Shown: positions 47,516 to 55,358 of the stretch, in pieces
How the letters are laid out: each line of letters begins with the position of its first letter
Position numbering within the stretch: position 1 is the first letter of the stretch
The notes under the pieces: model-generated
What the model was told of the DNA's origin: nothing
The model's input: the letters and a program-made list of their open reading frames with translations, nothing else
Database searches by the model: none
DNA from: JAKAGZ01 sp963772675
GTDB taxonomy: Bacteria > Bacteroidota > Ignavibacteria > Ignavibacteriales > Ignavibacteriaceae
Reading direction: 5' to 3'
Assembly (NCBI GenBank): GCA_963772675.1
Contig: CAVYYF010000005.1
Coordinates: forward strand, 1 to 64,000
Length of the DNA stretch: 64,000 nt
Translations under genes and position numbers: made by a program

Positions 47516-47617
47516 ATGGAACTGTTATCTGGTACAGAAATATTAATAATAGTCGGAGCAGCATCTTTAATGTTCATCGCTCTGGGATTTGGTTATTATA
47601 TGATGCTAAAAGATTAA
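47516..47617 (+). CDS. Micro-ORF 1: 33-residue single-helix membrane peptide
   Basis: ATG at 47516 with GAGGG five bases upstream. The peptide is a short polar start (MELLSGTE), one hydrophobic helix (ILIIVGAASLMFIALGFGYY) and a short tail ending MMLKD. It looks like the small subunits or assembly factors of membrane complexes, but no family is recognised. It lies between ychF and the arsR operon, behind a sigma54-like site. The clean ribosome site and helix make it more than chance. Confidence 0.5.
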   Translation: MELLSGTEILIIVGAASLMFIALGFGYYMMLKD

Positions 47618-47644
47618 TTTTACAAACTATGGGGTTGTAGTTAA

Positions 47645-47755
47645 ATGATTATTATTTCACAAACTCTAACAATCATAATCAGCACTTTATTACTCATTAC
47701 CTTTTTTGCTGCGGGATTATTAATTACAAATATCAGGCTTTTCAAGAAAAATTAA
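47645..47755 (+). CDS. Micro-ORF 2: 36-residue single-helix membrane peptide
   Basis: ATG at 47645, 27 bases after micro-ORF 1, with only a weak GGGG upstream. One hydrophobic helix (TLTIIISTLLLITFFAAGLL) precedes a basic tail (NIRLFKKN). The tail places the C-terminus in the cytoplasm by the positive-inside rule, opposite in character to the Lys-Asp end of micro-ORF 1. The pair may act together; no homologue is recognised. Confidence 0.4.
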   Translation: MIIISQTLTIIISTLLLITFFAAGLLITNIRLFKKN

Positions 47756-47860
47756 TTTATAGACCTAATTATTTTAGCCGGCTTTCAACATTTCGCAAAC
47801 TTCAAGAAACTTAACATCACTATAAAAATTTTCAACAAAGATTGATATTATTATCGATTC

Positions 47861-47878
47861 TATCGTATATTTACGATA
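47861..47878 (+). promoter_or_regulatory. ArsR operator (inverted repeat)
   Basis: TATCGTA-TATT-TACGATA is a perfect inverted repeat 14 bases before the arsR start, and ATCGATTCTA lies just upstream. Its size, AT-rich spacer and place match operators of ArsR/SmtB repressors, which bind them and release on arsenite. It should control arsR and arsM together. Confidence 0.75.
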
Positions 47879-47892
47879 TACAGTAGATACTT

Positions 47893-48210
47893 ATGGCAAA
47901 AGCTAAACTTGACAAATTTAATTCAGATGAGTTACTGCTTGCTGATGTGGCAAAAGCAATGTCTCACCCGGCAAGAATTAAAATTCTTAAAATTCTTTCC
48001 GAATACAACGCTTGTTTTTGTGGTGAAATTGTGGATCTGCTTCCTCTTTCTCAGGCTACAGTTTCTCAACACTTAAAGGAGCTTAAGCGGGTTGGGCTGA
48101 TTAAAGGAGAAATTGAGGGATCAAAAACCTGTTATTGTATAAACGAATCTCTGTTGGAAAACGTAACAAAACAATTAACCATGTTTTTAAATAACGTTTG
48201 TAAATGTTAA
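47893..48210 (+). CDS. arsR: ArsR-family metalloregulator
   Basis: A 105-residue winged-helix repressor. The segment SHPARIKILKILSEY is followed by NACFCGEIVDLL, whose Cys-x-Cys pair sits at the alpha-3 arsenite site (CVCDL in classic ArsR). The recognition helix is LSQATVSQHLKELK and the wing is GEIEGSKTCYCINES. Extra Cys residues at the C-terminus (NNVCKC) may add a ligand. A perfect operator lies just upstream. The coding end overlaps the region before arsM, so the two form one arsenic-responsive unit. Confidence 0.88.
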   Translation: MAKAKLDKFNSDELLLADVAKAMSHPARIKILKILSEYNACFCGEIVDLLPLSQATVSQHLKELKRVGLIKGEIEGSKTCYCINESLLENVTKQLTMFLNNVCKC

Positions 48211-48224
48211 AAGAGGTAGGGCAA

Positions 48225-49055
48225 ATGGATAATTCAAAAAGCATAAAAGAAATGGTAAAAGAAAAGTATGGGAAAATTGCAAAACAAAGTTCTGGCGAAA
48301 ATAAATCTTCTTGTTGTGGAAGCAAGCCCTCTGCAAGCAACTCCTGTTGCGGTGAAGCCGAAATAGATTATTCCATTTTCTCGGATGATTATTCTAAAAA
48401 AGAAGGATATGTCACTGAAGCAGACTTGGGCCTGGGATGTGGTTTGCCTACTGATTTTGCAGGAATAAAAAAGGGTGATACGGTAGTAGATCTTGGTTCT
48501 GGCGCAGGTAATGATGTATTTGTAGCCAGATCATTAGTCGGTGAAACCGGAAAAGTCATTGGAATTGATATGACTCCCGAAATGATCGAAAAAGCAAACA
48601 GGAATAGAGAGAAGCTTGGATATAAAAATATTGAGTTCCACCTTGCAGAAATCGAATCCACCCCGCTGAATGAAAACAGCATTGATGTTGTGGTTAGCAA
48701 TTGTGTGCTAAATTTATCTCCCGAAAAAGAAAAAGCTTTTATGGAGGTAAATAGAATATTAAAATCCGGCGCGCATTTTTGCGTTTCCGATATTGTGTTG
48801 AAGGGAAAACTTCCGGATGCCCTGAGAAAATCTGCAGAAATGTATGCAGGATGTGTTTCTGGCGCACTACAGGAAGAAGAATATCTAGACATAATAAAAA
48901 ATACCGGCTTTGAAAATATTGAAATTAAAAAATCAAAAAGTATAAATTTACCTGACGAAATACTGAAAGAATACCTGAATGAAAATGAATTGAGAGAATT
49001 TAAAAATGATGAGATTGGAATATTTAGTATAACTGTAGTGGGATATAAAAAATAG
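48225..49055 (+). CDS. arsM: Arsenite S-adenosylmethionine methyltransferase
   Basis: From the ATG at 48225, chosen because AGAGGTAGGG lies before it (an ATG seven codons earlier overlaps arsR), it has 276 residues. Cys pairs SSCCGSK and NSCCGEA near the N-terminus and GYVTEADLGLGCGLP match ArsM. The SAM-binding motif is VVDLGSGAGNDVFVA, with GIDMTPEMI. Further Cys residues in VVSNCVLNLSP and YAGCVSGAL correspond to the arsenite-binding Cys of ArsM. It methylates As(III) in the cytosol. No arsenite pump or arsenate reductase is in the window. Confidence 0.9.
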   Translation: MDNSKSIKEMVKEKYGKIAKQSSGENKSSCCGSKPSASNSCCGEAEIDYSIFSDDYSKKEGYVTEADLGLGCGLPTDFAGIKKGDTVVDLGSGAGNDVFVARSLVGETGKVIGIDMTPEMIEKANRNREKLGYKNIEFHLAEIESTPLNENSIDVVVSNCVLNLSPEKEKAFMEVNRILKSGAHFCVSDIVLKGKLPDALRKSAEMYAGCVSGALQEEEYLDIIKNTGFENIEIKKSKSINLPDEILKEYLNENELREFKNDEIGIFSITVVGYKK

Positions 49056-49075
49056 TCCCCTCTTTTAGAGGGGAC
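49055..49075. terminator. Bidirectional terminator between arsM and tal
   Basis: GTCCCCTC-TTTTA-GAGGGGAC is a perfect 8-bp stem between two convergent genes. On the minus strand it is followed by CTATTTTTTAT, so it suits the transaldolase gene best. It begins at the last base of the arsM stop codon. Confidence 0.7.
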
Positions 49076-49093
49076 AATAAGATTAAAATAGAA

Positions 49094-50212
49094 TTATGCA
49101 GAAAGAACATTATTTAATATTTCGTTCTTTTTCTTATCGATTTCTGCCAATAGCTCTTTAAAAGAATCGGCAAACAAAACAACGCCTTTTTCCGTTAACT
49201 GCCTTGTTATCACACTAAAGTCAATATTTAATTCTGCGAGCTTTTTCATTTGTGCTCTGGCTTCATCAACACTTTTAGTTAATCTTTCGGCTGGTTTACC
49301 GTGATCTTTATAAGCCGTAATTGTGGCAGGGGGTACTGTGTTAACAGTTTTAGGTCCGATTAACTCTTCAATATAAAGTACATCCGGGTAACTAGGATTT
49401 TTTGTGCTGGTGCTTGCCCACAGAACTTTCTGAACTTTTGCACCTTTTGCTTCCAGTTTTTTAAATCTGTCACCTGAAAATAATTCCTGAAATTTTTCAT
49501 AGACCATTTTTCCATTTGCGATAGCAATTTTCCCTTTCAGATCATCATTTTTTACTTTGGAGAGCTCATCATCAACAGCGGTATCTATTCTACTGATAAA
49601 GAAACTGGCAACTGAAGTGATATTACCAATATCCTTTCCTTCCTTTGCTCTGTCCTCTAATCCGCTGAGATATGCTTCAACAACCTGTTCATAAACTGAC
49701 TGAGCAAATATAAGTGTAACATTAATATTTACTCCTTCGGAAATCATTTGACGAATTGCCGGCAAACCTTCCTGTGTTGCGGGAATTTTTATCATCACAT
49801 TTTTTCTGTTTACCTCCTTATATAATTTCCTTGCCTCTTCAATTGTCTTTTCCGTATTATATGCCAGATTCGGAGATACTTCGAGACTGACAAGGCCATC
49901 GTTGCCTTTTGTTCTTTCATAAACACCCACAAGAACATCTGTACCATCCTGAATATCTTTAACAGCCAGTTTTTCAAATAATTCGGCTGCACTTAATTCG
50001 GACTTTTCAGAAAGCAGTGCTGTTAGTTGTTCATCATAATCACTGCTTTTGCTTACTGCCTTTTGAAAAATACTTGGGTTTGAGGTCACTCCGGTTATTC
50101 CATCTTCATCAACCAATCTTTTTAATTCGCCCTTTTTTAGCATACCACGACTGATATTATCAATCCATACGCTTTGTCCAAATTTTTCCAATTCTTTTAA
50201 TTGGTTCATCAT
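49094..50212 (-). CDS. tal: Transaldolase
   Basis: A 372-residue protein of the longer, bacterial-actinobacterial type. Characteristic segments are GITGVTSNPSIFQKAV near the start, VSLEVSPNLAYNTEKTIEEA, the Schiff-base Lys in NVMIKIPATQEG, and LWASTSTKNPSYPDVLYIEELIG split across the next strands. It exchanges dihydroxyacetone units in the non-oxidative pentose phosphate pathway. The AGGAG ribosome site lies six bases before the first of two ATG codons. The gene follows rpiB by 17 bases, so two enzymes of the same pathway share an operon. Confidence 0.92.
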   Translation of the reverse strand: MMNQLKELEKFGQSVWIDNISRGMLKKGELKRLVDEDGITGVTSNPSIFQKAVSKSSDYDEQLTALLSEKSELSAAELFEKLAVKDIQDGTDVLVGVYERTKGNDGLVSLEVSPNLAYNTEKTIEEARKLYKEVNRKNVMIKIPATQEGLPAIRQMISEGVNINVTLIFAQSVYEQVVEAYLSGLEDRAKEGKDIGNITSVASFFISRIDTAVDDELSKVKNDDLKGKIAIANGKMVYEKFQELFSGDRFKKLEAKGAKVQKVLWASTSTKNPSYPDVLYIEELIGPKTVNTVPPATITAYKDHGKPAERLTKSVDEARAQMKKLAELNIDFSVITRQLTEKGVVLFADSFKELLAEIDKKKNEILNNVLSA

Positions 50213-50229
50213 AATTAACTCCTTTATCG

Positions 50230-50673
50230 CTATTTATCTATATTATTTACTTTTTCAAGCCTTCTTATAAATCTTTCTTCGTTAATAAACTTAGCATTTA
50301 AGAAAGAAAAAACAAGTTCTTTTGCAAGTTCCTGGCCAATTATTCTTGCTCCAAGTGATAAAATATTCATCGCATCATGCTCAACTCCCTGGTGAGCAGA
50401 GTAAGTGTCGTGACATAAACATGCCCTGATCCCTTTAATTTTGTTGGCAGCAACACAGGCGCCGACCCCGCTTCCGCAAATAATAACCCCTCTTTCTGCC
50501 TGACCCGAAGCAACGATCTCGGCTACTTTTATTGCATAATCAGGGTAGTCGTCTTGAGGATCAAAATTGAGATTTCCTACATCAATTACTTCGTAACCAC
50601 TTTTTCTGAATATTTCCACAAGATATTTTTTTAGCTCAAATCCGCCATGATCGGCTCCGAATGCAACTTTCAT
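50230..50673 (-). CDS. rpiB: Ribose-5-phosphate isomerase B
   Basis: A 147-residue LacAB/RpiB enzyme. The N-terminal FGADHGGFELKKYL holds substrate-binding Asp-His, and GVIICGSGVGACVAANKIKG contains the catalytic Cys and the anion hole. HDTYSAHQGVEHDAMNILSLG completes the phosphate site. It interconverts ribose-5-phosphate and ribulose-5-phosphate. It is the first gene of the rpiB-tal operon, with GGAGC before the ATG. Confidence 0.94.
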   Translation of the reverse strand: MKVAFGADHGGFELKKYLVEIFRKSGYEVIDVGNLNFDPQDDYPDYAIKVAEIVASGQAERGVIICGSGVGACVAANKIKGIRACLCHDTYSAHQGVEHDAMNILSLGARIIGQELAKELVFSFLNAKFINEERFIRRLEKVNNIDK

Positions 50674-50812
50674 TTAGCTCCTTTCATTGAAATTCAATCT
50701 ATTTCACTTATGCTGAATAATAATTGACATAATTAATGTTACAAAATATAGTGAAAGAATACCATTAATTTATTATTATACCTCAGAAATTAATAAACAA
50801 TTAAGGTGCCAT

Positions 50813-51091
50813 ATGTCAATAATCGATTTACTGCTGCTTCTATTAATTGCAGGAATTTGCGGATCAATAGGACAATCTCTTGTGGGATATTCTCACGGGG
50901 GTTGTATTCTTTCAATAGCCGTCGGATTTATTGGTGCTTTGCTGGGCGAATGGATAGCAAGAAAATTATCACTGCCAGATTTCTTTGTATTAAATGTCGG
51001 TGGCTCTAACTTCCCGGTAGTATGGTCCATCTTGGGTTCGGTTGTTTTTACAGGCTTTGTTAGTTTATTTTTTAAAGGGAAAAGAAGATAA
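50813..51091 (+). CDS. GlsB/YeaQ/YmgE family small membrane protein
   Basis: A 92-residue protein with three hydrophobic helices: LLLLLLIAGICGSIGQSLVG, GCILSIAVGFIGALLGEWIA and FPVVWSILGSVVFTGFVSLF. The Gly-rich pattern matches the transglycosylase-associated (GlsB/YeaQ) family, general-stress inner-membrane proteins of unknown activity. AAGGTG precedes the ATG. It lies 36 bases upstream of the MarR gene and may be controlled with it. Confidence 0.82.
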   Translation: MSIIDLLLLLLIAGICGSIGQSLVGYSHGGCILSIAVGFIGALLGEWIARKLSLPDFFVLNVGGSNFPVVWSILGSVVFTGFVSLFFKGKRR

Positions 51092-51127
51092 TTTTATTTT
51101 TACTTTTTAGTATCCGGCTTAATTACT

Positions 51128-51577
51128 ATGGGAACAAAATATAAAGGAAGCAAAGAGGAGGTTTCTGCTCTCGACACAGCAATTAAATTAGTACGAGCGG
51201 CAGAATCCCTAATGGCTAAAGCAAGTTTAAACTTATCAGGAAATAATATTACCATCAGTCAATTCGGAATACTTGACGCTGTTTACCATCTTGGCCCGTT
51301 AACCCAAAAGACTCTTGGTGAAAAGATCTTAAAAAGTGGCGGAAATATTACTCATGTAGTAGACAATCTCGAAAAAAGAGCTCTTGTAAAAAGGCACCGT
51401 GGAAAAAATGATCGAAGAAATTTTGAAATACATCTGACGAAAAAGGGCGAAAAATTAATTACAAAAATTTTACCAGGATATGTTAAGGTTATAAAAGATC
51501 AACTTGGAATATTAAGCCAGGAAGAATCGGAGGCATTGCAAAATCTATGTAAAAAGATCGGGAAAAAAGAAACTTAA
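51128..51577 (+). CDS. MarR-family transcriptional regulator
   Basis: A 149-residue winged-helix protein. The helix-turn-helix is QKTLGEKILKSGGNITHVVD and the wing contains RHRGKNDRRNFEIHLT, with the conserved Asp-Arg pair. The N-terminal dimerisation helices span about 12-45, and the C-terminal helix carries LSQEESEALQNLCKKI. The family represses adjacent genes and is released by small ligands; the ligand is unknown. It overlaps the end of the convergent sirtuin gene by 4 bases. The GlsB-type gene upstream is a possible target. Confidence 0.88.
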   Translation: MGTKYKGSKEEVSALDTAIKLVRAAESLMAKASLNLSGNNITISQFGILDAVYHLGPLTQKTLGEKILKSGGNITHVVDNLEKRALVKRHRGKNDRRNFEIHLTKKGEKLITKILPGYVKVIKDQLGILSQEESEALQNLCKKIGKKET

Positions 51578-52320
51578 GTATTTGTTTTAATGTTCCTTAG
51601 TTCATCATAAATAGTTGGAAGAATTTCGCCGGCCTTTCCCCAAAAGGATTGGTCAACAACAGATGATATTTCTGTTTTTTCTAAATTAATCTCTATTATA
51701 TATGCCCCCCTTTCTTTTGCAAGATGAATCATAGAAGCAGCCGGATACACAATCCCCGATGTACCCACAACAATAAAGATATCTGCATTGCTTGAGGCCT
51801 TTTCGCTTTCTAAAAATTCATCCTGTGGGAGGTACTCACCAAACCACACAACATCCGGTCGGATTAATCCGCCACATTTGCATTTGGGTACCTCATTAGA
51901 AAAAATAATTTCATCATTGTAAAATGTTTTACAATTAATACAATAATTACGCTCTATATTTCCATGTAATTCATAAACAATTTTACTTCCGGCTCTTTTG
52001 TGCAGGTTATCAATGTTCTGAGTGATCACGACTACTTTAGGAAAAATATCCTGAAAGTCGGAAATACTTACATGCGCAGAGTTTGGGTTTGATTCATGTA
52101 CAATTTGTTTTCTATGTTTATACCATTCCCAAACCATTTCAGGATTCTTCAAGAAGGCATTAAAGTTAGCTAGCTCTTCTGGTTTTAACTTGCTCCATAT
52201 CCCATCTTTTCCTCTAAACGTAGGAATCCCGCTTTCCGCAGAAACACCCGCCCCTGTAAAAAAAACAACAGATTTTGCCTTGGAAAATTTTTTAAGCATT
52301 TGTGTATCAAGCATAGCCAT
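51574..52320 (-). CDS. cobB: Sirtuin NAD-dependent protein deacylase
   Basis: A 248-residue sirtuin. NAD-binding GAGVSAESGIPTFRG starts at residue 23, TQNIDNLH follows at about 100, and the catalytic His is His119 in YELHGNIERN. Zinc ligands are Cys127, Cys130, Cys147 and Cys149; the second pair is CxC rather than CxxC. Tyr67 and Arg70 (YKHR) match the Tyr-x-x-Arg acyl-binding pair of class III sirtuins, so desuccinylase or demalonylase activity is likely besides deacetylation. Last gene of a four-gene minus-strand run with ugd, nusG-like and yhaM-like. Confidence 0.88.
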   Translation of the reverse strand: MAMLDTQMLKKFSKAKSVVFFTGAGVSAESGIPTFRGKDGIWSKLKPEELANFNAFLKNPEMVWEWYKHRKQIVHESNPNSAHVSISDFQDIFPKVVVITQNIDNLHKRAGSKIVYELHGNIERNYCINCKTFYNDEIIFSNEVPKCKCGGLIRPDVVWFGEYLPQDEFLESEKASSNADIFIVVGTSGIVYPAASMIHLAKERGAYIIEINLEKTEISSVVDQSFWGKAGEILPTIYDELRNIKTNT

Positions 52321-52348
52321 GATAATCTAAGCCAGAAATTATGATCAG

Positions 52349-53344
52349 CTAATCAAATAAAGTTTTGTTGGGATCTATGTTTGTGTCAGAAAATAAATTA
52401 TGCTTATGAAGATCTGTTGCGGCGAGGGTGATGAATCTCGTCCATTTATTGTCGCCCTTAATTTCGAAAGATAAAGCATTTTTGTACGCATTAACTTTAG
52501 CGCTTAATTCATCTGCCTGGTAGAGTGTAATTGCCTCCAGCGTTTTAGGCACAACAGGGGAAGCAAATTCCAATTTGCCCTGATGGCTTAAAACGATATG
52601 AAGTAAATTATTTTTTAGCTCTTTCGGAAAATTAAGCATTTTTTTTGTAGTCTCATTAATTATCATTGCAGAAATAACGATATGGCCCAATAATTTCCCC
52701 TTATCAGTATAATTAAATGATGCATCTACTGACAATTCCTCCGTTTTACCAAAGTCGTGCATCATCGCTCCGGAAATTAGTAAATCCCTGTTTATCTCGG
52801 AATGAATATCACACATCAAATCACATATCCTAATTATTTCAAGAGTGTGTTCTATTAACCCGTGAACATAAGCATGGTGCCACGACTTACCTGCAGGTGA
52901 TTTAGAAAACTTACTAAAATTATTTTCGTCGAAAATCGTTTTTATTAATAATTTAAGATTTGAATCGGAAATCTTTTCAATTCTGTCGAAGAATTCCTTT
53001 TTCATTTTGTCCGGATCACGTTTTGATTTTGGAAGGAAATCAGAAATAGAAATATTTTCGGATTCTGCGACAGGTTTAATTGATGAAATGTTGATCTGGG
53101 GAACGCCCCTGTAATCATCCATTGATCCTTTTATTTTTACAACATCGCCAACCTTAAAATTTTTATAAATGGATTCAAAGTTATCCCAAACGTTTGAATT
53201 AACCGATAACGAACGATCTCCTATTTCTAAGCTAAGATAGTCAATCCCCTTTTTTGAAGTTCTTACTTCTATATTTCTTATTACTAAAAAATGGTCTACC
53301 GGATCGTTCTTGTTTAATTTCGAAAGGTCAGTTTGAGAAAGCAT
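52349..53344 (-). CDS. YhaM-like 3'-5' exoribonuclease (OB fold plus HD domain)
   Basis: About 331 residues from the ATG at 53344, six bases after GGGAG; an ATG two codons earlier is also possible. Residues 15-100 are an OB-fold nucleic-acid-binding domain (VGDVVKIKGSMDDYRGVPQI). Residues 150-300 are an HD domain with His in HHAYVHGLIEHTLEII and HD in SGAMMHDFGKTEELS, then VLSHQGKLEFASPVVPKTLEA. This is the layout of Gram-positive YhaM, which trims RNA and nicked DNA. The start overlaps the end of the NusG-like gene, indicating translational coupling. Confidence 0.87.
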   Translation of the reverse strand: MLSQTDLSKLNKNDPVDHFLVIRNIEVRTSKKGIDYLSLEIGDRSLSVNSNVWDNFESIYKNFKVGDVVKIKGSMDDYRGVPQINISSIKPVAESENISISDFLPKSKRDPDKMKKEFFDRIEKISDSNLKLLIKTIFDENNFSKFSKSPAGKSWHHAYVHGLIEHTLEIIRICDLMCDIHSEINRDLLISGAMMHDFGKTEELSVDASFNYTDKGKLLGHIVISAMIINETTKKMLNFPKELKNNLLHIVLSHQGKLEFASPVVPKTLEAITLYQADELSAKVNAYKNALSFEIKGDNKWTRFITLAATDLHKHNLFSDTNIDPNKTLFD

Positions 53345-53897
53345 TACCATCTCCCTTCACTATTTGAAAATTGCTATCCTTAGGAATATGAGTAATGATT
53401 GAGCGGTTCAACAAATCAATTGATACAGCTATTGATTTTTTACCATCTTCGTACTCCTGCACAACCCCAATAATACCTTCGAAAGGTCCATTTTTAATCA
53501 TTACTTTTTTCCCGGGCATAAGTCCATCGTGTAAAAATATTTCCGATTTTGCATTTAACATTTTTTTTAGGTTTTCAATTTGCCATGCAGGGATTTTTGC
53601 TGCTCTGCCTCTGTCAAAAACACAACGCACTACAGAATACTGTTCAAGTGCAAGCAACCTTTCTTTTTCGTCAGCAAAAATAAATATGTAACCTCTAATG
53701 ACCGGTTCTGTAATTTTTTTCTTTCTGTCGCTCCATTGTTTTTCTTTTATTATAGCAGGTAAATAATGATCGACTCCGATTGTTTTTAGCTGTTCCTCTG
53801 CTTTAAATTCGGACTTAGGTTTGGTATATAACGCGAACCAAAATTTCTCGCCTGGAGAATCATTTTTCGTTCCTTCTTGAATATCGTTTTCGTACAT
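53328..53897 (-). CDS. NusG paralogue (UpxY/RfaH-type antiterminator)
   Basis: A 189-residue protein. The NGN domain starts FWFALYTKPKSEFKAEEQL and continues to about 125 with RGYIFIFADEK, and a KOW domain (about 135-180) has MPGKKVMIKNGPFEGIIGVV. It lacks neighbours of the rpoB/rplK cluster where housekeeping nusG is found. UpxY and RfaH proteins keep RNA polymerase moving through long surface-polysaccharide operons. The ugd gene 13 bases upstream makes that role plausible, although no capsule operon is in the window. Confidence 0.87.
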   Translation of the reverse strand: MYENDIQEGTKNDSPGEKFWFALYTKPKSEFKAEEQLKTIGVDHYLPAIIKEKQWSDRKKKITEPVIRGYIFIFADEKERLLALEQYSVVRCVFDRGRAAKIPAWQIENLKKMLNAKSEIFLHDGLMPGKKVMIKNGPFEGIIGVVQEYEDGKKSIAVSIDLLNRSIITHIPKDSNFQIVKGDGNAFSN

Positions 53898-53910
53898 AGA
53901 AAGGTGGTTT

Positions 53911-55245
53911 TTATTTATTGCTAATTACGGCTCTGCCTATTGAATAATATGTAAACTTCTTTTCCCCCATGGTTTCAAGATCATATAAATTTCTTCCATC
54001 AAAAATCACAGGTTCTTTAAGCAAGCCTTTAACTTTATCAAGATCAGGATTTCTAAATTCATTCCATTCGGTCACAATGATCAGAGCATCGCCATTTTTA
54101 ATAGCGTCATAAGCTGTGGCCACGTACTCAATTTTTTTGCCTAACTGTGCTTTCGTAGTTTCTATAGCTTCCGGGTCAAAAGCTTTGATTTTTGCTCCCT
54201 TATCAATTAACTTTTTAATTAATGTCAGAGCAGGGGCTTCTCTTACATCGTCTGTGTTGGGCTTAAAAGCAAGTCCCCACATTCCAAAATGCTTTCCCTT
54301 TATGTTGCCATTATAGTGGTTTAATATTTTGTTAAAAAAAAGCTCAACTTGCTTTTTATTAACTTCTACAACAGATTTCAGGATTTTAAAATCGTAATTA
54401 TTTTCGTTTGCAGTATTTATTAATGCAACTACATCTTTGGGAAAACAGGAACCGCCGTATCCTACACCGGGAAATAGAAATCTCTTTCCAATTCTCGAAT
54501 CAGATCCAATCCCTACCCTGACTTTATCTACTTCCGCACCTGTTAACTCACAAAGGTTTGCTATTTCATTCATAAAAGAAATTTTTGCTGCAAGAAAAGA
54601 ATTAGCCGCATATTTAGTCATTTCAGCTGATCTTTCATCCATAAAATAAATCGGGTTTCCCGATCTGACAAATGGTTCGTAAAGTTGATCGAGAATTTTT
54701 CTGGACTTTTCGTTGCTTGTCCCGACAATAACACGCTCCGGTTTCATAAAATCTTCAACAGCCATTCCTTCGCGGAGAAATTCAGGGTTTGATGCAACAT
54801 CAAAATCAAATTCCGGGGCATTCTTTTTAATAGCTGCTCTTACTTTGTCACTTGTTCCTACCGGTACCGTGCTTTTATCAACTATAATTTTAAATCCAAT
54901 GCCAGGTTCTTTTTTAAAGAATTTTCCAAGTTCATCGGAAACTCCCAAAACATATTTCAGATCCGCACTTCCGTCTCCACCCTGAGGCGTAGGGAGACAA
55001 AGAAAAATCACTTCGGAATTTCTAACCGCCTTCTTTAAGTCTGAAGTGAAGCTTAATCTTTCATTCTTAATGTTCCTCTCAAATATCGCCTGCAACCCCG
55101 GTTCATAAATTGGAATAATTCCTTTTTTTAACTTTTCCAACTTCTTAAGATCAATGTCAACACAGGTAACATTGTTGCCAGTTTCAGCAAAACAGGTTCC
55201 GGTTACAAGCCCGACATAACCAGTGCCAATAACAGCTAAGTTCAC
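53911..55245 (-). CDS. ugd: UDP-glucose 6-dehydrogenase
   Basis: A 444-residue NAD enzyme. The Rossmann motif is IGTGYVGLVTGTCFAE, and the active site is GVGYGGSCFPKDV with its catalytic Cys. SNPEFLREGMAVEDF and AKYAANSFLAAKIS-type segments (here KYAANSFLAAKIS) are conserved, and the C-terminal domain has GLAFKPNTDDVREAPAL. It makes UDP-glucuronate for surface polysaccharides. It is the first gene of a minus-strand run (ugd, nusG-like, yhaM-like, sirtuin) with a short AT-rich upstream region. Confidence 0.93.
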   Translation of the reverse strand: MNLAVIGTGYVGLVTGTCFAETGNNVTCVDIDLKKLEKLKKGIIPIYEPGLQAIFERNIKNERLSFTSDLKKAVRNSEVIFLCLPTPQGGDGSADLKYVLGVSDELGKFFKKEPGIGFKIIVDKSTVPVGTSDKVRAAIKKNAPEFDFDVASNPEFLREGMAVEDFMKPERVIVGTSNEKSRKILDQLYEPFVRSGNPIYFMDERSAEMTKYAANSFLAAKISFMNEIANLCELTGAEVDKVRVGIGSDSRIGKRFLFPGVGYGGSCFPKDVVALINTANENNYDFKILKSVVEVNKKQVELFFNKILNHYNGNIKGKHFGMWGLAFKPNTDDVREAPALTLIKKLIDKGAKIKAFDPEAIETTKAQLGKKIEYVATAYDAIKNGDALIIVTEWNEFRNPDLDKVKGLLKEPVIFDGRNLYDLETMGEKKFTYYSIGRAVISNK

Positions 55246-55358
55246 ATATCCTCCAAAATTTTTAGTTTTGAAATATAACTATTCCCTAATAGACTTGGAA
55301 GGTTTCGTTGGCTAATTATATGAAATAAAAAAGCTTATAGACTTTTCAAGTGATATTT

